Below are positions 57,101-64,000 of a stretch of DNA of 64,000 nucleotides, in pieces. The translations under genes were made by a program, and so were the position numbers. The notes under the pieces were generated by a model. That model worked only from the letters and a program-made list of their open reading frames with translations, had not been told where the DNA came from and ran no database searches. Numbering within the stretch: position 1 is the stretch's first letter; the number at the start of each line of letters is the position of its first letter. The stretch is from Brassica napus (taxonomy: Eukaryota; Streptophyta; Magnoliopsida; Brassicales; Brassicaceae), in contig NC_063448.1 in the NCBI RefSeq assembly GCF_020379485.1, positions 7,649,726-7,713,725 of the forward strand. The letters run 5' to 3'.

Positions 57101-60100
57101 AAACTCTCTATCTGCTACTTGAACTGATAATCAAATGTGCTATTAGGGAAGAAGATGAGAACTGATGTTACCTGGTTAAAATCGCCAGTGTGGTACAGTA
57201 CAACGGCTAGAAGGCTGTACGCACAAGCAGTATTTTTATGATAAGGTCCACAGACAGCAATCATCTTGGCTAATGCCTAGAAAATGCAAGAAGTCATCAT
57301 CTTTTGGATAACAAATCAGATGGTTATAACATGAAAATGTCGTTGCTACCAAATCAATTGGTACCTTTGTTCCATGGTTGACAGCATCATCTAGTTTTCC
57401 TTTGTCAAGAGCAAGTTTTGATGACTCCAAGAGTGTCCTTCCGTCAGATGAAACGCATAGCACATGCTGTTCAATCGAACATATATCTTAAAGATTAGTG
57501 TCTAGCATTTGAACCATGTTTGACGGACCAAGATTCAACCAGCCGTAGATAAAAAAAGAGAGAGTTTGATCTACTCGCTTTTAGTCAAGCTAATATTGGA
57601 TCGTGGGGAGAAAGAAACCAACCTTGCACACAGGTATCAAGCCAAAAACATCAGAGCTCTTAAAGGGATTTGGAGAATCGAAGTCATAATCTCTTGGAAT
57701 TAGTTCTAACCCAACCTGTAAAAGCATGAGTAGAGAACTATTATTCTTATTGAAGCAGCAAACACATTAACACTGAGATACATTACCTTCTGGCAAAGTC
57801 CTCGGAGAATGGAAACTTTATTCAAATGCTTGAACTCATCTTTCTGTATCCAACCAAATCTAGTGGAGAGAAATTTCTGTAGCCACTGTAATCTGAGACA
57901 AGACTCTTCACTGGAGATTCCATCACTCCCTTCCAACCCATGGAGGCCAAGCATGAAATTTAATGACGCAGCTATAGCCCCAGGTAGCTCTGCCATCTTA
58001 TTGATAGATGCAATAACCGCCCTAAGAAGATGCTTGAAAGTTCTCGTAATCATCTCATGAATACAGAGGGACTGTATGTGAGGAAGGTCCTCAGCAAGTT
58101 TAGCCTGATTCATAGGAATAGTGAATACTCATTATCAACTTTCTACCATCACTAATTCTAAGCTCAACAAATTCCCTTTTAGATCGAATAACTTGGCAAC
58201 AGGAAATGCACTATTGACGAGGTAAATGATTCTTACCACATGTCCTAGAGAACGCATTTGGAGTCCTCTAATATGCATGAAGTCTGTCATTGTGCGGCCA
58301 TCAACTGGAGAAAGCTCCAGGGATCCAAAATCTGCTACCTAATAAACCATAACAAAGATTCCTTAATATAGCATTTGGTTATAGATAATTTCAGATATTA
58401 ATATTCGTTATCTAGCTTAACACATACCAGCCTTGGCAAAGCAATTTCATCATAGTATCCATATACCATCTTGGTAAGCTCTTCTTTTGACTGTATCACA
58501 ACAACAACTGAGTAAGCACCACAGTCTCCAATATGATAATAAAAATACAGTAAGCATACATAAACAAAACAGAGAAGGCAGAAAATAGATTTCATAATGA
58601 ACTTATGCTCTCTCCTGGTTAAAAGGCGCAAAGAAAGATACCTTTAAATGGAGACCAGTTCCACTTTCTTTTAGGCGAGAGAAAGCTTCTTCAGAAACCA
58701 GTTCCTTCAGTTCAGCCTCAAAGTGTTGATCAGCCTCCCCATCTAACTCGCGTAGACTGATATTTTCTTCCTTTCCCTTCACGGTACTTGTATTTTCTGA
58801 TTTCTTATTTTTCATCTTTAGAACTTTAAATTGTTTCCCCAAACCTTTGACTGAAAGGTCAGTCTCACCATTCATTGCAGGCTTCCCACAGAGATCTTCC
58901 GTTACTGTTTCTTTCTTTTGTAGATGCTGAACCCAGCAAGAACCGAGCTCCCATCTGATGGACCTTTCGGAAGATTCCCTTTCTTCTTCTAACTTCGTTA
59001 GGTTATTTTTAACTAGTTCATGTACCAAACATCTAAAAGACTCTAAATCATCCAAATCAAACTGTGGAGGCTGGTTCCCTCCAGATTTTCCGACACTATG
59101 GGACCTGTGAAGCTGAACCCTTAAGCTGCAATGAAGTTATCAACAAAGGTGGAAAACAACAAGAAGTTAGATGTTGACATATTTTAATTGTTTTTTTTTT
59201 TGCAATGGATGGAAATGTAAGAAAGCCTATTATTTAACTGTCTATTCCTAGTTCACACAACACGGCGATGTCACAGATAAATTAATTGGAAAATTAATAC
59301 TCAACAAGTATGGAAGAAGAGAGGCCAACAACAAGATAGAAAATGGTGTACGAACATGCACAATGTGATAAAATAAGTATAAACTTAGAAATCTACTTGG
59401 GTGCACATACCTGTTAAGGTTAAGAGCATTAGCTCCTCCATCCGGTAAGTCATCGATCACAATATCACGTAAACCAGCCATTCCCTTCTTAGTTTCGCCC
59501 TTGACATTTACCACCGCTGTATATCCACAGTGCTTTACAATAACTGTGCTTAAAGCCCAAATATCCTGGAAAAAAAATTCTTCATTAATACAATCTCTAC
59601 AATGAGATACATGAAAAGTATATCTTTTGTGAATGGTTATAGTTCCACTCTAATTCGTCATCTAAGAAAACTGTTGCTTGATATAATAGTAATCATAACA
59701 AAATCTTGTAGTGCACAAACAGTCACACTTAGCATCGAAGCAAAATGCTGATTGACAGAAACAAACTGTTGGTGGTGAATGCAAGAACATAGAAACAATA
59801 AGTTTCACTAAAGGCCTTTGATAACATAATTACTTTAAAAATGGCAATGGAGCTCAAAAGATGGGTGTAAAAAAAATAGATAGCAAAGTCCTATACCATT
59901 TGCATGTAGTTAATTGAGAAAAGGAAGAGAAATAACTTACGTGAACAATGACACTCTCATCAGCTGTTATCCCTTTTAGCAGATTCCTTTCACTAAGTTC
60001 CTTGGATGACAAAGGAAATGCTTCATTTTGAAATGCACCTTTAGGATTCTGGTCAAGGCCGGCAACATCACGTTTTACAATAATAGACAAATCTCCAACC

Positions 60101-62410
60101 CGATCTTCAAGAAGGATGGAGCCTGCAGGGAAGTCACTAGTTCCACTTGTGCGTTGATTAGTACCAATCACGTCGGAAATGGCTCTAACAGCTCTTCGAA
60201 CAGAGGCATCAACAAACAGGTTATGAAGCAGAAAAGCCTTCTTATCACGAATAACCCTCTCCTCCTCAGTCTTGCAAGGAAGCGTAGCTAACACAGAAAA
60301 CTCAGCCGCCCAGGGACGAAGATCATGTTCACCATTCCTCCCCTGGCCTCCACCGTTCCCTCCCCAGTTTTCATCCTCTGTTGGTAAAGGGGAGAAGGTT
60401 GATAAAGACTCAGAAGGGGGTACAAGCCACGTGTTTGTGCGTAACCCATACGGAAGGTTGCCAAACTGAAAAACGAGTGAAGAGTTAATATTATTGGGCT
60501 TGAAAATAATCCATTAGTAGCAGGATGAAACAGAAACTTCACCTTATTCCGGTCAGTGAAAGCTTTCATCAGTGACTCATAAGCCTGCATCATTTCCAAA
60601 CACACTACAAGTTAGTCCCTTTGAGTCACATGAATAAAACCAAAAACAAAGAGGCGAAAATAAACGACCTTGGCAAAAGCATTGCTGACATTCTGAAGCA
60701 AATCAACAATGGAATGGGTATGAGAGAGCTGCTTCCCAACGGCAAAGAAACCTTTAACCGATGCAACCACATGTATAACCTTCCCATTGCATATCTTGAC
60801 CTGAAACGAAAACAACTTACATCAACTATCAAGGTCTTAGATAACAGAGCTTCGCTTCAAATCAACATCATCAGAGTGGTAATCGCACCTTAAGTTCAAA
60901 ATAGTCACCATCACGCCTCTCTCCAGCTTCTTCACCATCCACTTTCTTCAACTCTGCAACGACTCCGTCAGAGAACGTAACTGCGATAACTAACTATGCA
61001 GAGAGCAATCAACAATACAAAACTTACGAAGAATCGGAGGAGAGACGTTGGGAATGGAGAAAAACTCGTAAAATTGAGAGAGCTTGGGCGTCGGGTGGAT
61101 AGCGACCATGTCCAGTCCCTCCGCTGCCGGATTGCCATTTCCGACGGCGATGAGTTTGTTGGAAGAAGCTTTGGAGACGGAGGAGAACCTGGTGGTGCAC
61201 GCTACGATGTCTAGGACTCTCCGCACCTGAGTCAAAGCTTGACTTTCCTCCACGTAGTTCTCTGTGGCAATAATTGTAAATAATATAAACATTAAGGGCA
61301 GATATATAAAAGGGTAATTCTCTACCATTTTCAAAGTTTTGGTCATAAAAATAGAGCACAAAAAAAGAGAATGACCAAAATGTTTCATTTAATAATTAAA
61401 ATGACCCTAATATCCTAGATATATAAAATAAAAATAAATAAAAAAATAAAAAATAAATAGAAAAAAATAATAATAAAAATTTATAGTTTTAGATTATATG
61501 TTTTCAAATTCGAATTTTTTTATAAATTTTTTTTTTTGAAATTTGTTTTTCGAAATTATTATTATTATTTTTTCAAATTTTCTTTTTGTAATTCGAAAAT
61601 ACTTTTTGAAACTATTTTTAAAATTTTTATTTTCAAATTTTTAATATTTATTTTTATTTTATAAAATTTTAAACCCCGAATCTCAAATCCACGCTCTTTA
61701 ACTCTAAATCCTAAGGTTTGGATTAATTAACTATAAGGGTTTAAATGTATATTTATCTCTTTAATAAAACATTTTGGTCATTTTGATCCTTATAGTCTAT
61801 ATTTGTGACCAAACTTTTTTAGTGCTATCTCGGGTATTTCTCTATATAAAAATAAGTAAGAGTAAAATAATGAGATATCGTCTACCAACCAATTACAAAA
61901 AAAAAGATAATTAAACAATGATTAGTGCCCATACATGTATCTCAGTGACACTATCTAGTACTCTAGTATAATAATATGTGGTAGTGGGGGTAGGAAAGGA
62001 AACTAGTGTATACTGTATAGTATTAACCACTCACCCGGAATCATACGGAGGACAGAAGGCTTGAGGGTAACCACTTGGATGTTATCACTCAATCTATGCC
62101 CTTTCACCTGCAACAATCATTCACCACATCCAAGTTAATAATCTTAGTTTTGATGGAAACTGATGATCTTAGTATTATATACCTGATGCGAGAGGGAATA
62201 GTTGGTGAGGTGGCAAGTGTCAACATGAGATGCCAGAAGCCTTTTCACATCAATGATCTTGTCAGTAGAGACTCCTTTGAGTATCACTTGTGTTTCGTAA
62301 GGAGTCGTGACTGTGATATCAACCAGACTCGGCACCAACACTTTCTCTTCTCTCTTCTTCTTCTCTCCTTTCCCTCTGTTTGACTTCCCTTTGCTTGACC
62401 TCGGTGCCAT
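54188..62410 (-). CDS. REC3: REC3, CLU/FRIENDLY-like TPR protein
   Basis: REDUCED CHLOROPLAST COVERAGE family; with its paralogues it sets the share of cell volume given to chloroplasts. I resolve 21 exons, read leftward: 62410-62183, 62107-62035, 61261-61028, 60953-60889, 60800-60669, 60584-60543, 60465-59941, 59565-59411, 59125-58642, 58490-58428, 58338-58237, 58104-57787, 57715-57623, 57466-57365, 57276-57172, 56982-56849, 56679-56496, 56419-56288, 56130-56018, 55935-55854 and 55603-54188; 4782 nt or 1593 residues. A ubiquitin-like CLU N region ([18 protein letters not shown]) is followed by the CLU domain ([18 protein letters not shown]), TPRs ([20 protein letters not shown]) and a long disordered tail ending in KKRRKKRL. 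Orthology to At1g15290 is from order and similarity. Confidence 0.93.
61305..61855. repeat. Inverted-repeat element in REC3 intron 2
   Basis: The arms read GGGTAATTCTC...TTTTGGTCA...ATGACCAAAATG on the left and CATTTTGGTCAT...TGACCAAA...GGGTATTTCTC on the right, in inverted order around a very AT-rich centre. The style matches the 44110-44465 element. It makes intron 2 unusually long (about 770 bp) for this gene. Confidence 0.6.
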
Positions 62411-63233
62411 TTTGATCCTTCATGGAACACACAAAACATAACATTAGATTTCAACACCAGAAGAAAACTCATAAACAAGTTGAATCATATACACACAGCT
62501 CCAAACCTTGGAGCGTAGATTCCGAGAGAGATAGAGAGAGAGAGAGCCTTGAATAAGAGAGGGTGAAGAGAAGATATATAAAAGAGGGAGGATAAGGGTT
62601 GATTTGGTTTTTGGAGATATGTGACTAATACTGGCCTCTCCTTCTCGCTAACGCCAACTCTATCTCTCTATCTCTATACTAAACGACGCCACATGTGAGT
62701 TTTGATGTTCACATTAAAGTTTTAATTAAGGCACCAATCCAAGTCCCATGCAATCCTACCGAGACTATAAATGATGGTTGAGATTCAGGCACGTGTCACT
62801 ATTGAGTGGTGGGGACAGAGTGGTTCTTGTCCGAATCCGTTTTGTTTGTTTTCACTTTTTCTTCTCCTTTCAGTACTCAACGGTTCGAATCCACTGCTAT
62901 CTGTAGCGGTCTTTTTTAGTAGTGGTTGCCCACTCAAAAGTCAATTCGCTTTTTTTTTAATTAAACCACCTACTCAGTGTCTACACTAGATATACACGAG
63001 TTCCACTCATTACACTCTGCTTACAGGTGACAACAACGTAGGAACTTAAATACAACTACAGTGATGTATGTCACAACTAGTCACTCATGAGACCGAATCA
63101 AATCCAATATGCAATCAAAAGGCAAATACTGATATATTTGCTTCCACTTACAAGATGGTTTCAGTTATAACTAATTTCAAAACAAATCTAAAAAAAAAGA
63201 AAGAAAAACCGAGTTACAACCTCAAAGATTTTT
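62411..63233. promoter_or_regulatory. REC3 promoter and intergenic DNA
   Basis: The GA-rich stretch near 62525-62550 and the upstream 600 bp are the likely REC3 leader and promoter. Microsatellite-like GAGA is the only notable motif. No gene is supported here. Confidence 0.5.
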
Positions 63234-64000
63234 TCAGTGTGTTTGGTTTTTGAGCCAGTCCTTGGTGCACAAGAGAGCTTCCAAGGTTACACGAGGAAGA
63301 GAAGCCTTATAACTGTCCATCTGCTTCACTTCTGTGTCGAATACGGAGTCAGGTGAGACGGTGCTGAAAGGGACGGAGAGAAGATCAACAGCTATCTTAG
63401 AGAGTATAGGGTAGTTGATGCTGTTGAGCTTCCACCAGCCCAGAACGTCGAAGGAATCAGACATCAGAACCAAAGTATCATCTAGGTATTGATCCATCTC
63501 CGTTTTCATATCTGACATGTCAATATCAAAGTCTCCAATCGTGACGAGAGTAGATCCTTCCTCTAGAAGCTCGTCACCCATAAACAACGTGTGGTCTTCA
63601 GATTCATCACCAAGTTGCTGGTGCTCTTCACTCACTACTTCACATACCCCTTCCACATTCTGCTTCTCTACCTTACACACACTAGTTTGCTCTACTGTAA
63701 TTGAGGCGTGCTCTTCTTCCTCTGCTATTGGACGTGACTCTATGGTTTGCTCTACTTGTGGACTTGTCTCATCTACTGATTGTACATCCCCTGTGTTGGC
63801 ATCTTGAGGCATGTCTTGTTGGAAGTCAGGTTCTTCAGCCACCTCTATTTCCACATACTCATCCAGCAGGTTGTGTCCACTGTAGTTTAGGAACAGATCA
63901 TGGACAGCATCACTGACGCTCTTGATCCAGTCTTCTGCATCTTCACCATACGCATTAGTAAACGTGTCCTTAATGTGTTTCATCTTGAACCGAGGATCCA
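63234..64000 (-). CDS. hAT-transposase-derived protein (C-terminal part, runs off right edge)
   Basis: The frame is open to the window end, where it reads DPRFKMKHIKDTF, the motif at the join of the hAT catalytic region and the DUF4413-like segment. Then follows ~130 residues of acidic, Glu/Thr-rich sequence, and a C-terminal hAT dimerisation domain: YLDDTLVLMSDSFDVLGWWK, YPILSKIAVDLL, then CTKDWL before a short end at 63234. The usual SESAFS-type segment reads SPDSVFDTEV. The long acidic insert and clean frame suggest a domesticated host gene, not an active transposon. Arabidopsis has a hAT-like gene next to REC3 if I recall rightly (At1g15300), which would make this its orthologue. The N-terminal zinc finger lies beyond the window. 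Confidence 0.75.
   Translation of the reverse strand, partial: DPRFKMKHIKDTFTNAYGEDAEDWIKSVSDAVHDLFLNYSGHNLLDEYVEIEVAEEPDFQQDMPQDANTGDVQSVDETSPQVEQTIESRPIAEEEEHASITVEQTSVCKVEKQNVEGVCEVVSEEHQQLGDESEDHTLFMGDELLEEGSTLVTIGDFDIDMSDMKTEMDQYLDDTLVLMSDSFDVLGWWKLNSINYPILSKIAVDLLSVPFSTVSPDSVFDTEVKQMDSYKASLPRVTLEALLCTKDWLKNQTH

Noticed and set aside
1..64000. Bacterial-type operon, defence island or phage system
   Set aside because: Spliced plant genes, LTR and LINE elements and long AT-rich spacers throughout; no prokaryotic features seen.

Overview
This is plant nuclear DNA, very probably from a Brassica-type member of the Brassicaceae. The right two thirds carry genes in nearly the order I know for Arabidopsis chromosome 1 from At1g15210 to At1g15290: ABCG35, SHH1, CCMH, a small acidic protein, a PX-domain protein, an At1g15260-like gene, TMA7, the Barentsz homologue and REC3. 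The introns are short, AT-rich and plant-like. I built exon models by hand from GT/AG sites. The coding lengths of all spliced, complete genes are multiples of three. The Arabidopsis names rest on protein recall, not on a search.

1-30.2 kb: a tandem duplication of ABCG35 with its upstream spacer. Copy 1 (minus strand) shows only its 5' exons and runs off the left edge. Copy 2 (21508-26808, minus strand) is complete, with nine exons. The spacer above copy 2 is about 3.4 kb. The matching spacer above copy 1 has grown to about 19.5 kb, because a PIF/Harbinger element, a CACTA element, an LTR retrotransposon, retroposons, a long-TIR MULE and others landed in it. The two spacers serve as empty-site references for each other, so many insertions can be placed with their target duplications.

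3.6-15.1 kb: a three-layer nest. A PIF/Harbinger element carries a Myb/trihelix ORF, a GRF zinc-finger membrane protein ORF and a broken DDE transposase. A CACTA element (3978-10697, TSD GAT) split its leader exon. A gag-only LTR retrotransposon (4351-7359, TSD AACAT) then landed inside the CACTA element.

30.0-33.3 kb is AT-rich, gene-free DNA with a direct repeat of about 0.8 kb.

33.5-64 kb is the gene-rich collinear block. Its jobs are RNA-directed DNA methylation (SHH1), mitochondrial cytochrome c maturation (CCMH), phosphoinositide or membrane traffic (PX/PXA protein), translation (TMA7), splicing (an intronless PRP31 paralogue that I do not expect at this place), exon junction complex (Barentsz) and chloroplast compartment size (REC3). 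A hAT-derived, probably domesticated transposase gene runs off the right edge. These are ordinary, separately regulated eukaryotic genes; nothing suggests an operon or a prokaryotic system.
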